From: an uncultured Holdemania sp.
GTDB lineage: Bacteria; Bacillota_I; Bacilli_A; Erysipelotrichales; Erysipelotrichaceae
Reading direction: 5' to 3'
Length of the DNA stretch: 64,000 bases
NCBI GenBank assembly: GCA_904395815.1
Contig: CAJFOC010000008.1
Span: forward strand, 19,649-83,648
The notes under the pieces were generated by a model. The model saw only the letters and a list, made by a program, of their open reading frames with translations, was not told the origin of the DNA and searched no databases. Both the position numbers and the translations under genes were made by a program. Shown in pieces: positions 7,459 through 15,894 of the stretch. Within the stretch, counting starts at the first letter, position 1, and every line of letters begins with the position of its first letter.

Positions 7459-9978
7459 ATGAAGCATCCAACCTATCCCGCCCATCTTGTCATCCGCGGC
7501 GCCCGTGTTCACAACCTGAAAGGAATTGACCTGGATATTCCGCTGGGAAAACGGGTGGGAATCGCTGGCGTTTCCGGTTCCGGCAAATCTTCTCTGGCGT
7601 TGGGCGTGCTGTATGCCGAAGGATCACGGCGCTATCTGGAATCGTTATCCGCCTACACCCGCCGACGCATGACGCAGGCAGCCGAGGCCAGGGCCGATCT
7701 TATCGAAAATATTCCGGCGGCGCTGGCATTGCATCAGCGTCCGGCGGTTCCCGGTATCCGCAGCACCTTCGGCACATCCACCGAGCTGCTCAACAGCATG
7801 CGCCTGATGGTCTCCCGTCTGGGCTCTCACTGCTGTCCAAACGGGCACCGGCATCCGCCAACTGAACGGGTAGCCATGGGATTGCCGCTGACCTGTCCGG
7901 TCTGCCATACCGTCTTCAATCCGCCCGGCGCAGAGAGTTTCTCCTTCAACAGTGAAGGAGCCTGCCCGGATTGCGGCGGTACCGGGATGCTCAATACCAT
8001 TGATCTGACGACGCTGGTCCCGGATGAATCGCTGACGATCGAACAGGGAGCGGTCGCTCCCTGGAACTCGCTGATGTGGTCGCTGATGGTGGACGTCTGT
8101 CGTGAAATGGGCGTACGGACCGATGTTCCTTTTCATCAGCTGAGCGAACAGGAGCGCGATATCGTTTTTCATGGTCCGCCAGTCAAAAAACACATCCTGT
8201 ACAAAGCCAAAAATTCCAACCAGGCCGCGGAGCTGGATTTTACCTACTACAACGCTGTCTACACGGTGGAAAACGCCCTGGCTAAAGTCAAGGATGAAAA
8301 AGGCATGAAGCGGGTGGAAAAATTTCTGAAGCAGCAGCGCTGTCCTTCCTGCGGCGGTTGTCGGCTCAGCGCTCAGGCCCGCTCTTCTCTGCTGAACGGA
8401 CTTACCCTGGCGGATATTTCCGCCATGCCGCTGGATGATCTGATCCGCTGGGTACAGACTCTTCCCGCCAGCCTGCCGGAAACGATGAAGGAAATGGCCG
8501 ATACACTTGTTCGTCAGTTCCTGCAATCCGCGGGTCGGCTGATCGATCTGGGACTGGGATATCTGTCGCTGGATCGCTCCGGCGCCAGCCTGTCGACCGG
8601 AGAGCGGCAGCGGGTCCAGCTTGCCCGGGCTGTCCGCAGCCGGTCTACCGGCGTTCTGTATGTCCTGGATGAACCTTCCATCGGCCTGCATCCGGCCAAT
8701 ACGGACGGTTTGATGGCCATGATCGACGATCTGATTGCGCATGGCAATTCCGTCGTGCTGGTTGACCATGATCCGCGCGTCCTGCGGCGCATGGACTGGC
8801 TGATTGAAATGGGACCGGGTGCCGGAACCGAAGGCGGACAGGTCCTGTTTCAGGGGCCTCTGCCTACCCTGAACTCTTGTCCGCAATCCCGCATCGCTCC
8901 GTTTTTGCAGGGAAAGTCCCCGGTGATCGTTCGTCCTCAGGCGGCAGTGGAAACCTTGTTTGATCACGGAACCCTTCATCTTTCCACCGGCCCGCTGCAC
9001 ACCGTGCAGGCGCTGGACGTCGATCTTCCCAAAGGACGGCTGATCGCCGTTACCGGCGTATCCGGTTCAGGCAAAACGACGCTGATTCTGGAAAGTCTGG
9101 TACCGGCGCTGCAGGCGCTGTCGGAACACACTCCAATGCCTTCTCATATCCGGCAGATTCAGGCGCCGGGACTGAACCGGGTTTGCGTTATTGACGCGGC
9201 GCCGATCGGAACCCAGGTACGCTCTACCGTTGCGACTTACAGCGGGGTGCTGGATGAGCTTCGCCGCGTGTATGCCGCCGCTGCCAAAAAGCAGGGGCTG
9301 AACTACAGGGCTTCTGATTTTTCCTACAATACCGGTTCGCTGCGGTGTCCGGTCTGCGATGGAACCGGGCAGATCACCATGGATGTCCAGTTTCTGCCGG
9401 ATATCGATATTCCCTGCCCTTCCTGCGGCGGAACCCGCTACAAGGAAGAAGCCCGCCGGTTTGCCTGTCCGCTGAATCCGAAACATCAAAAAACCTATTC
9501 CCTGCCAGAACTGCTGCAGCTGACGGTAGATCAGGCGCTGCAGGAAACCGCCGCCCTGAAAAAAGTCAGCGAACGACTGCAGGTTCTTTCTGATCTGGGG
9601 TTAGGCTATCTGACGCTGGCCGAAGCGACCCCGGCGTTATCCGGCGGAGAAGCGCAGCGACTCAAGCTGGCCTCTCAGATGAGCCGGTCGCAGGAAGACA
9701 CGGTATTTGTCTTTGACGAACCGACGATCGGACTGCATCCGCTGGACGTCCAGGTTTTGATCGGTATCTTTCAGAAGCTGATCGACAACGGCGCCACGGT
9801 GATTGTCATCGAACACGATCTCGATTTGATTCTCAATGCCGATTATCTGATCGATATGGGCCCTGGCGGCGGGCTGCGTGGCGGACGCATCGTCGCGGCC
9901 GGATCGGTCGCGCAGGTTGCCGCCTGCCAGGACAGCCTGACCGGCCGTTATCTGCGGGAAGAACTGCAATCGCAATAA
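7459..9978 (+). CDS. UvrA paralogue (UvrA2-like ABC ATPase without the UvrB-binding domain)
   Basis: 839 residues, against about 940 for canonical UvrA. There are two ABC modules. P-loops GVSGSGKSS (about residue 35) and GVSGSGKTT (about 532) are paired with signatures LSTGERQRVQLA (about 378) and LSGGEAQRLKLA (about 727). The C-terminal zinc module with CPVCDGTGQ and CPSCGGTRY is intact. Between the first Cys pair and FSFNSEGACPDC only about 40 residues remain, where UvrA has a UvrB-binding insert of roughly 110 more. Such UvrA2-type proteins occur beside UvrABC and are linked to tolerance of DNA-binding compounds. The ATG at 7459 follows CAGGAGGAG; an extended -10 (TGATACAAT) lies at 7427-7435. 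Confidence 0.9.
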   Translation: MKHPTYPAHLVIRGARVHNLKGIDLDIPLGKRVGIAGVSGSGKSSLALGVLYAEGSRRYLESLSAYTRRRMTQAAEARADLIENIPAALALHQRPAVPGIRSTFGTSTELLNSMRLMVSRLGSHCCPNGHRHPPTERVAMGLPLTCPVCHTVFNPPGAESFSFNSEGACPDCGGTGMLNTIDLTTLVPDESLTIEQGAVAPWNSLMWSLMVDVCREMGVRTDVPFHQLSEQERDIVFHGPPVKKHILYKAKNSNQAAELDFTYYNAVYTVENALAKVKDEKGMKRVEKFLKQQRCPSCGGCRLSAQARSSLLNGLTLADISAMPLDDLIRWVQTLPASLPETMKEMADTLVRQFLQSAGRLIDLGLGYLSLDRSGASLSTGERQRVQLARAVRSRSTGVLYVLDEPSIGLHPANTDGLMAMIDDLIAHGNSVVLVDHDPRVLRRMDWLIEMGPGAGTEGGQVLFQGPLPTLNSCPQSRIAPFLQGKSPVIVRPQAAVETLFDHGTLHLSTGPLHTVQALDVDLPKGRLIAVTGVSGSGKTTLILESLVPALQALSEHTPMPSHIRQIQAPGLNRVCVIDAAPIGTQVRSTVATYSGVLDELRRVYAAAAKKQGLNYRASDFSYNTGSLRCPVCDGTGQITMDVQFLPDIDIPCPSCGGTRYKEEARRFACPLNPKHQKTYSLPELLQLTVDQALQETAALKKVSERLQVLSDLGLGYLTLAEATPALSGGEAQRLKLASQMSRSQEDTVFVFDEPTIGLHPLDVQVLIGIFQKLIDNGATVIVIEHDLDLILNADYLIDMGPGGGLRGGRIVAAGSVAQVAACQDSLTGRYLREELQSQ

Positions 9979-9986
9979 ACGCACAA

Positions 9987-10049
9987 AACACACAGAGTTT
10001 GGGAAAAGACGGCCTTATCCCGCCGCATCCAAAAGCCTGTGTGTTTTTT
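9987..10049 (+). terminator. Terminator of the UvrA paralogue
   Basis: AACACACAG pairs with CTGTGTGTT across a 41-base loop, followed by a T run. Confidence 0.6.
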
Positions 10050-10161
10050 CATGTCATCGCTGAAGTGCTTTCGCTGTCTTTTTTGTCTCCGCCATGGTTT
10101 CATGAGATGAAAAGATCATTCAGCCTGCCCAATCCCCGCTTTTCATTCAAAGTCCTGCTTC

Positions 10162-11067
10162 TCAGACAGGGGTTTCCGTTGTCTGTTCTCTTCGCAGACG
10201 CTGTCGGGCAAACTGCAGGAAGGTCTTTGCCGCGCTGCTGAACGGCTGGTTTCGCTTCCACGCCAGCACGCATCCTGTTTGTAACTGCGGGGACAGCGGC
10301 CGCCAGGTGATCTTCTTCTGATCCCAAAAGGACGTAGATCCCAGCACACTGATCAGGCACGCCAGCCGATGCTGTACCATCACTGCGCTGTTGGAGGGTA
10401 AATTGGCTGTAAACAAAACATGAAGATGATCAAATTCTTCTCCAAACCAGCTGGCCAGCTCATTGCGGACATCATCCCGATGCGGCAGAATCAGCGGTAC
10501 TTCCCGCAAATCGGCAGGCGTCACGAATGGCAGCGAAGCTAATGGAGATTCCGGATGCATGACGGCTACCCACTGTTCCTGCCGGGGCATGCGGACATAC
10601 TCGTACCGCTCAACACTGACCGGTTCCAATAACAGCCCGGCATCCGCCAGCCCGTGGTCCATGCGATCCTTAATGTGATCTGCCGTAGCCGTATACAGAT
10701 CAAAACTGACCCGGGGATAGTACCGATGAAATTCTTCCAGCAATCCGGCAAGACGCTGCACGGCAGCCAGATCTCCACAGCCAATCGAAACTATTCCTTC
10801 AATCTTTTCCTGCTGCTCCGTCAGTTCCTTTTCCGTTTTGTCCACCAGGGTCAGAATTTCTTCCGCTCTGCGCCGCAGCAGCATTCCTTCCTGAGTCAGC
10901 GTCATTCTCCGGGTACTGCGATCAAACAGCCGCACTCCCATTTCCTCTTCCATCTGCGCAATCTGCCGGCTCAGCGTCGGTTGGGTAATATGCAGTATTT
11001 CCGCTGCCCGGGTCACGTTTTCTTCCCTGACCACCGTCAGAAAGTAGCGAAGAACCCGAATTTCCAT
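10162..11067 (-). CDS. LysR-family transcriptional regulator
   Basis: 301 residues. The N-terminal winged helix (FLTVVREENVTRAAEILHITQPTLSRQIAQMEEE) and an about 200-residue periplasmic-binding-like effector domain are of usual LysR length. The start at 11067 follows AAGGGGGTGA. There is no divergent gene close by, which is unusual because LysR targets are commonly adjacent. Upstream lies a small palindrome (AGACGA, three bases, TCGTCT at 11107-11121) that could be an autoregulatory site. The effector is unknown. Confidence 0.9.
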   Translation of the reverse strand: MEIRVLRYFLTVVREENVTRAAEILHITQPTLSRQIAQMEEEMGVRLFDRSTRRMTLTQEGMLLRRRAEEILTLVDKTEKELTEQQEKIEGIVSIGCGDLAAVQRLAGLLEEFHRYYPRVSFDLYTATADHIKDRMDHGLADAGLLLEPVSVERYEYVRMPRQEQWVAVMHPESPLASLPFVTPADLREVPLILPHRDDVRNELASWFGEEFDHLHVLFTANLPSNSAVMVQHRLACLISVLGSTSFWDQKKITWRPLSPQLQTGCVLAWKRNQPFSSAAKTFLQFARQRLRREQTTETPV

Positions 11068-11219
11068 ACGGTCACCCCCTTTTTACGTTTTTTTTATTGA
11101 TTTTATAGACGAAAATCGTCTTATAAGCCTTTATAAATGTTTATCCAGAAATGCTTGAAAGTGCCTAAAATCAAGGCTTTTTCGCATATCTCTGTTTATT
11201 ACTTTATATCGCCGCATAA

Positions 11220-11408
11220 GTAGGTTTTGTAAAGTTGGGCACCATTTTAGCACCACAAGCAAATAATATAGAACCGTTTAGAACTGCCTTATTTATGCCA
11301 TTATGTTACGCATTAGAGAAACAATACGCCTTTGCAGATAAAGGCTTTACGGACACAAAACCAATGGAGCAAGGTGTTTATACCCTTCCCCTCAAAAATG
11401 CCATTTAA
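11220..11408 (+). pseudogene. Unrecognised C-terminal gene fragment (62 codons, no start)
   Basis: An uninterrupted frame from just after a stop at 11217 to TAA at 11406. It encodes a natural-looking tail (Leu-Ala-Pro-Gln-Ala-Asn-Asn, then Met-Pro-Leu-Cys-Tyr-Ala-Leu-Glu-Lys-Gln). There is no ribosome-binding site and no plausible start. I read it as the 3' remnant of an acquired gene, but the family is not recognised and a chance open frame is possible. Confidence 0.35.
11237..11255 (+). repeat. Imperfect direct repeat, left copy
   Basis: GGGCACCATTTTAGCACCA, matched at 12233-12251 by GGGCACCATTTAGGTACCA. The two copies bracket about 1 kb of AT-rich DNA with the P-loop kinase. Confidence 0.5.
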
Positions 11409-11590
11409 CTACGTAACATTTCAAAGAGAAATGCAATTCATTTAGAGAGTCCTCTCTCTTCCATTCCTTGGTTAAAAGTTCCATAGCAAGCATAGGAAAA
11501 GGGTACCCTTTCCGCGAAATCACTCGTTTCTGTCTATGATAGTAATAGCAATTTTCGCTTGTTGGGAATATCGCATATTCTTAAACAAAC

Positions 11591-12133
11591 TTACATTTTT
11601 ATTTTTCTTTTTATTAGCTCAAAATTTTTCGTTATCGGCATACTTCCGTCTACTAATATTAAAGGGCAAATCAGTTGTTTTTGCCAATCATCATGTTTCA
11701 CTTTACTTCTCATATCTATTCCGCCATCATCATAGGAAGCAGCCCAGTTAATAAATTCTACATGATTTTCATACATATCCCCACCGATATCAATTCTGGT
11801 GCCAAACTTCTTCCGTTCTCTTGTCTTTAATCTTTCTATTCTAATATTAGTATCAGTCTCAACGCGAATTGCTAATGTAAATAGAGGTATTAATTCATCA
11901 CCCCAATCTACAAGAGAGCCAGAGATTACTACATTATCATATCGTTCTATATCTTCTCTCATTAGTTTAATTCTAGTAGAAAGATTTCGCTTTTTTGTAT
12001 ATGGCGGATTGGTTGGTTCCCAAAAATAATCGTCTGTATCCATAAAAAAATACCCTAGTTTATCACTGATATATCTTCCGAAGGTAGATGTTCCTGAACC
12101 AGAAGCACCAAATATATGAATAACTTGTTTCAT
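11591..12133 (-). CDS. P-loop nucleotide kinase-like protein (AAA family / adenylate-kinase fold)
   Basis: 180 residues. The N-terminal Walker A is HIFGASGSGTSTFGRYI, with Thr where many kinases have Lys-Ser/Thr. A DTDDYFW acidic motif follows at about residue 32. The lid-like region holds RLKTRERKKFG. Proteins of this type are annotated as AAA-family ATPases or adenylate kinase-like and are common on mobile DNA; the substrate is unknown. Its codon use is AT-rich, unlike its neighbours. A short spacing to CATTTCACTCC-type upstream sequence gives GGAGTG as ribosome-binding site. It sits between two imperfect direct repeats and was probably acquired. Confidence 0.8.
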   Translation of the reverse strand: MKQVIHIFGASGSGTSTFGRYISDKLGYFFMDTDDYFWEPTNPPYTKKRNLSTRIKLMREDIERYDNVVISGSLVDWGDELIPLFTLAIRVETDTNIRIERLKTRERKKFGTRIDIGGDMYENHVEFINWAASYDDGGIDMRSKVKHDDWQKQLICPLILVDGSMPITKNFELIKRKIKM

Positions 12134-12485
12134 TCATACACTCCTTTCGTCGATTTGTATGCCTATATTATACCATCTATACAGTATTTCCATATAGTTA
12201 CTTATATCATTTTATATTACCATAAAAAATTCGGGCACCATTTAGGTACCAAAATGGAAGAAATCCGTATTGTTTTAAGCATCTTTATTAGCAAAAAGGT
12301 TAGCATTTACTGCGGCTTTCAAGCCGCCTAAGACCTTTTGATAATACAAAATCAAATACTATTTTTTATTAGTAATAGGGATATATGAAATGACAGCCGC
12401 CAATAAATTGTAGGGTGTCCCTATCACTACTATGCTTTATATCAGTTCTGCGACGGCCGTTTCAACATGAGGACAGTCCCGTTTT
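12134..12485. other. AT-rich intergenic stretch with a hairpin
   Basis: No gene is seen. The interval contains the right copy of the direct repeat and a hairpin at 12310-12325 (GCGGCTT, two bases, AAGCCGC) inside a larger pairing of AAGGT with ACCTT. Read on the minus strand that structure ends in a T run and could be a terminator. Confidence 0.45.
12233..12251 (+). repeat. Imperfect direct repeat, right copy
   Basis: GGGCACCATTTAGGTACCA; partner of 11237-11255, same orientation. Confidence 0.5.
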
Positions 12486-12524
12486 AACAGACAAAAGACC
12501 TGCGAATTCAGCTTCACAGGTCTT
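12486..12524 (-). terminator. Rho-independent terminator of the flavoprotein gene
   Basis: Minus strand: AAGACCTGTGAA pairs with TTCGCAGGTCTT, then TTTTGTCTGTT. Confidence 0.85.
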
Positions 12525-12545
12525 GATTGTTTGTGGAAAGAAAGC

Positions 12546-14276
12546 TTATTTCAGGTTGGCCGCCGCATTTTCACCGGCAACTTTGCCAAAGACAACCGAC
12601 TGAGAATATCCGCCAGACTGCCATGTTACTTCACCGGCAGCATACAGTCCGTTAACGACCGTATCGTCTTCGTACAGTACCTGAGCTTTTTCATTCGCGA
12701 CAACGCCGCCCTTGGTCATGTGGTTAGCAGCTTCTACGCGTACGCCATAGTAAGGTCCTTCCGCATCCAGCGCACGGGACGGAACTTCACCGAGAACTTC
12801 GTTTTCTGTTCCGGCAGCCGCATCCGCGTTGTACTGTTCAACACTGGCAGCCAGTGTCGCCGCATCGATTCCCAGCGCTTCTGCCAGTTCTTCCAGCGTC
12901 TGGCCTTCCGCATAGTAGCCCAGTCCGACATGCTTACGGATACGATAGAAGGAATCATAACCCGTGCTGTCGGTGATATAGAACGCTGCGCCATCCGTCT
13001 GGCTCTGGATCATAGTGCCGCGCTCCAGACCGGACAGGTTGTCGTTGAGCAGTTCGCCTTCCTTGTTCACCAGCAGGTTCATATCAGCGCCGCCAGTCAG
13101 ATCACGACGCGGAACGATGATGTTGGAGAAGACGCTCATCTTGCCCATGTTCTCCATCTTGAATCCGTTTTCCTCGAAGATTTTGACGAAATCGCCAGTG
13201 GTGCCCATCTGGTTGGATGTGTTCAGAACTTCATAACCCGGAGCATATTCCGCCAGCAGTTCCTTGTTGCTGCAGAATCCGCCGGTAGCGATGATAACCG
13301 CCTGCGCGTTGATATCATAGCTTTCGTTATCGTTGTTGGTTACCTTGACGCCCACAACATCCTTGCCGTCCATAATCAGGTCTTCACCCTTGGTGCCGGT
13401 ACGGATATCGACGCCCAGCTCCTGCGCTGTCTTTTCCAGACCCGCCTGGATGACTTCACCCGCATACTGATCTTCTTCAGCCATGTGGTTGGTTCCGCCA
13501 TAGTTGTAATTCAGCTCAACGCCCATATCACGCAGCCAGGCATCCAGTTCGTTTTCCTCGTTAGCCCAGACTTCGATTCTCTCCGCCGTCTCTCCGCTGG
13601 AAGATTTGGACTCAATGAAGTTTTCAACCTGATTGACCGTCCACTGTTCGTTTCCGGCTGCCTTCTGCGCTTCTGTGTTGATCATATCGAAGAAGTTCAT
13701 ATCAAATTTGCCGTTACCGCTGAGGATGTCCAGCTTTTCAACGAGGATAACGTTGGCATCCGCATTGGTCTGCTTGGCGCCGATCGCCGCTGCCAGTCCC
13801 GCAGGACCGCCGCCAACGATGACGATATCACAGGTTTCCGCTTCACGCTGAACCGCTTCTTTTTCCGGTCCCTGTGTTGTCATGGTAATTTCTTCCACTT
13901 CCATGCCGGCCTGTCTCATCGCATCCGCAACCGCACTCTTCACACCATAGGAAGAGAATGTCGCCGCCGATACGCTGTCAACAACCGGAGAGTTCGCCTC
14001 CAGGATTCTCTCCCGGATTACCGGAAAAGCCCGATCGATGACGACGTTGGTCTCATGGCTGTCTACCAGCTCGATATCGGTGATCGTCTGATTGTCAATC
14101 GTGACTTTCAGATTCATCTCTCCGCCATATCCGTTGCCGGTAACCTCATACACCTGCGCGCCCGCACCCTCCGGTGCCTGGGTCTGTTCGCCCGGTGTCT
14201 GCGTGGAGTTTGAGCAAGCAGTCATGCTTGCCGCCAATACGCCGGCGACTCCAATCTTCACAAACTTGTTTTTCAT
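12546..14276 (-). CDS. Lipoprotein flavin reductase: FMN-binding domain plus FAD-dependent fumarate/urocanate reductase-type domain
   Basis: 576 residues. A signal peptide ends in Met-Thr-Ala-Cys (Cys21), so the protein is probably lipid-anchored outside the membrane. Residues 45-125 form an FMN-binding domain; DSVSAAT (100-106) resembles the site where ApbE attaches FMN through Ser/Thr. Residues 149-576 are a flavocytochrome c-type FAD domain (VIVGGGPAGLAAA). Relatives reduce fumarate, urocanate or similar acceptors, taking electrons from extracellular flavin carriers. In fumarate reductase the C-terminal motif is G-A-N-R-L; here it reads QSGGYSQSVVFG after LYAAGEVT, so the acceptor is probably not fumarate. 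GGAGGAAC precedes the ATG. No ApbE gene is in the window. Confidence 0.88.
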   Translation of the reverse strand: MKNKFVKIGVAGVLAASMTACSNSTQTPGEQTQAPEGAGAQVYEVTGNGYGGEMNLKVTIDNQTITDIELVDSHETNVVIDRAFPVIRERILEANSPVVDSVSAATFSSYGVKSAVADAMRQAGMEVEEITMTTQGPEKEAVQREAETCDIVIVGGGPAGLAAAIGAKQTNADANVILVEKLDILSGNGKFDMNFFDMINTEAQKAAGNEQWTVNQVENFIESKSSSGETAERIEVWANEENELDAWLRDMGVELNYNYGGTNHMAEEDQYAGEVIQAGLEKTAQELGVDIRTGTKGEDLIMDGKDVVGVKVTNNDNESYDINAQAVIIATGGFCSNKELLAEYAPGYEVLNTSNQMGTTGDFVKIFEENGFKMENMGKMSVFSNIIVPRRDLTGGADMNLLVNKEGELLNDNLSGLERGTMIQSQTDGAAFYITDSTGYDSFYRIRKHVGLGYYAEGQTLEELAEALGIDAATLAASVEQYNADAAAGTENEVLGEVPSRALDAEGPYYGVRVEAANHMTKGGVVANEKAQVLYEDDTVVNGLYAAGEVTWQSGGYSQSVVFGKVAGENAAANLK

Positions 14277-14286
14277 AGTTCCTCCT

Positions 14287-14372
14287 CTGTAAGTTTCCTT
14301 ACAGCAATATATTTACCATTATGTGAAAAAGAAATCAAGTCTGGAATTTCACTAAAATTTCACACTTTTCAC
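14287..14372 (-). promoter_or_regulatory. Promoter, leader hairpin and TTTCAC repeats upstream of the flavoprotein
   Basis: On the minus strand: TTGATT at 14338-14333, 17 bases, TAAATA at 14315-14310. A hairpin CTGTAAG, GAAA, CTTACAG at 14304-14287 is at the start of the message. Upstream of the -35, plus-strand TTTCAC occurs at 14347, 14358 and 14367, about one helical turn apart, suggesting activator binding. Confidence 0.6.
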
Positions 14373-14485
14373 ACTAAAGTAACAAAAAACCGTATAATCA
14401 GGCGCTTTCCTTTCCTTTTTCGTTCTCATTTTCACAAATAGAAAAGTTTTTGAAAGTGATGAAACTTTTTTGCGAAAAAGAAAAT

Positions 14486-14797
14486 TTAGTTCATTTCCCC
14501 TTTTTCTATTCGCAACCGGTCATCGATCTGATCCAGAATACATTCAATATTTCTCATCCGGTCGATCAGCGACAGGCAACTGATCATTTCTTCCTGCAGT
14601 TCCTGCAGCGGCTCGGCATATTCATCCACCCGGCTCAGTCGACTTCGGCCATAATCCAGATCTTCCCGAATCTTCAGCAAATTGCCGCTCAGCATCCGGC
14701 TCAGCGAAATCAGCTGTTCCCGCTCCAGATATTCAAATCCAAACAGATCATTCAATATTTCAAAGCACTCCACTTCATCAGCCTGTGACAACTTCAT
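14486..14797 (-). CDS. Hypothetical helical protein
   Basis: 103 residues, unrecognised. It is acidic and almost entirely helical (heptad-like LQELQEEMISCLSLIDRMRNIECILDQ), with no cysteine pairs or membrane segment. GGAGG lies seven bases before the ATG. Its first 20 bases overlap the end of the upstream gene, indicating co-translation. The function may be linked to its partner. Confidence 0.6.
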   Translation of the reverse strand: MKLSQADEVECFEILNDLFGFEYLEREQLISLSRMLSGNLLKIREDLDYGRSRLSRVDEYAEPLQELQEEMISCLSLIDRMRNIECILDQIDDRLRIEKGEMN

Positions 14798-15260
14798 CGC
14801 TTTCCTCCGGTCTGGTTAACATCTGAAGTCCCATTTTTGTCAGCATCGTCAAATGAATAAGATCCTCCACATCTTCTGCCAGCATTTTCCCTTCCGTCAT
14901 CTTCTGAAATTCCTCTTGGCTCAGATAGGAATCCCGCAGCAGCTCCGTCAGATCCGGATCGCATTGCTCCACATAACGTTTCAGATTCCGGCCTACCGTC
15001 ATGGCGAGATGATTCTGTTCCGTCAGCACGCTCTGCCGCCGGTTCAGTCTGTCGCGGACATCGCGGATATCCTGCAAAAGCTTCCGGTATACGCCGGCAT
15101 TCTTTCTGTCCGTCTGGCGTACCCACTTCATTTTTCTGTTCAGATAATCCGCCTTTGCAAGCAGATAGCGATCCAGCACTGCCAGCAGTTCGGGATCCTC
15201 CAGCTGCGCAAAAAGCCGGATTACCGCCAGATCTTCTCTTTTTTCCGCCCTGTTTCTCAT
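14778..15260 (-). CDS. Hypothetical coiled-coil protein
   Basis: 160 residues, unrecognised and charged, rich in Arg, Leu, Asp and Glu. The long predicted helices cover most of its length. No enzyme motif is visible. It is the first gene of a two-gene operon. The promoter TTGTAT, 17 bases, TATACT on the minus strand lies near 15408-15437 and overlaps the palindromes that also precede the small HTH gene at 15476, so the two directions probably share a regulator. The ribosome-binding site is weak (GAAAGAAG). Confidence 0.6.
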   Translation of the reverse strand: MRNRAEKREDLAVIRLFAQLEDPELLAVLDRYLLAKADYLNRKMKWVRQTDRKNAGVYRKLLQDIRDVRDRLNRRQSVLTEQNHLAMTVGRNLKRYVEQCDPDLTELLRDSYLSQEEFQKMTEGKMLAEDVEDLIHLTMLTKMGLQMLTRPEESDEVVTG

Positions 15261-15377
15261 TGATTCTGCTTCTTTCTTCTCCGATCTGCAGCCAAAACAG
15301 CCGCTGTCTGTTCAGCCCGCACCCCGGCCGGCATCCCCTGACATCATTCTCTTTCTGAGGGAAAAAACAAAAATGGA

Positions 15378-15440
15378 ACTTATAAATACGGTGTTTGTAA
15401 ACACTCTATAAGTATAACCTCCGGCATTGTAAAATACAAT
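15378..15440. promoter_or_regulatory. Divergent control region with two palindromes
   Basis: GTGTTTGTAAACAC (15391-15404) is a perfect palindrome, and ATTGTA, three bases, TACAAT (15426-15440) a second one. They lie between the coiled-coil operon and the HTH gene. ACTTATA at 15378 and TATAAGT at 15407 add an outer pairing. Confidence 0.5.
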
Positions 15441-15475
15441 CGATTATCCGGCAAAGTAAAGGGGCAGGTGATGAG

Positions 15476-15700
15476 ATGATCGTATATGACCGGTTCTGGA
15501 AATTACTGAAAGAAAAGAACATCTCCCAGTATCATCTGCAGACCTATCATCAGATTGATCGCGGTCAGCTGCGCAGAATGAAAGAGAATTCCGTTTTGAA
15601 AACCACCACTCTGGATAAGCTCTGCAAGGCGCTGAACTGCCGTGTTGAAGACATCATGGAATACATTCCCGATTCGGAAGACCCCTGTTCCAGACGGTAA
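15476..15700 (+). CDS. Small Cro/C1-type HTH regulator
   Basis: 74 residues, almost only a helix-turn-helix domain (LLKEKNISQYHLQTYHQIDRGQLRRMKE; TLDKLCKALNCRVEDIMEYI). The closing LCKALNC-x-x-x-DIMEY is typical of the YozG/HTH_26 class. GGGGCAGGTGATGAG precedes the ATG. It is divergent from the coiled-coil operon across paired palindromes, so it probably regulates itself and that operon. A very strong terminator follows. Confidence 0.85.
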   Translation: MIVYDRFWKLLKEKNISQYHLQTYHQIDRGQLRRMKENSVLKTTTLDKLCKALNCRVEDIMEYIPDSEDPCSRR

Positions 15701-15719
15701 CCGGTATGCCTATCTTATC

Positions 15720-15759
15720 ATAACTCATTTGAGTTTTCAACTCAAATGAGTTATTTTTT
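15720..15759 (+). terminator. Strong Rho-independent terminator
   Basis: Perfect 14-base stem AACTCATTTGAGTT (extendable to 16) with a three-base loop, then a T run. Confidence 0.93.
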
Positions 15760-15894
15760 GTTCTTTTTTCCTTCCGACCACGGTTGCCAGCTTGATCGAT
15801 TCCGCAAAAAGAAAAGCCCGCCGGTCATTTCCGCAGCAAGCGAAAAGAATCTCGCACAACAAGCTGCCGAAAAACTGAACCCGCTCAGGGCTTT

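Larger units (their letters stand above)
11068..11590. other. AT-rich intergenic stretch with gene-fragment remains
   Basis: 523 bases without an intact gene. The LysR promoter side ends near 11160; from there the sequence becomes AT-rich and contains the open fragment at 11220-11408. From 11409 to 11590 I see no gene, hairpin or recognisable site. The base composition differs sharply from the neighbouring LysR gene. Confidence 0.6.

Noticed and set aside
7645..9000. 451-codon minus-strand frame
   Set aside because: Antisense shadow of the UvrA paralogue, with Gln/Arg/His-rich composition typical of reverse frames.
11536..11751. 71-codon plus-strand frame
   Set aside because: Mostly antisense to the P-loop kinase gene and AT-driven.
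12531..14213. 560-codon open frame on the plus strand
   Set aside because: Exactly antisense to the flavoprotein reductase, lacks a ribosome-binding site and has Arg/Ser/Phe-rich shadow composition.
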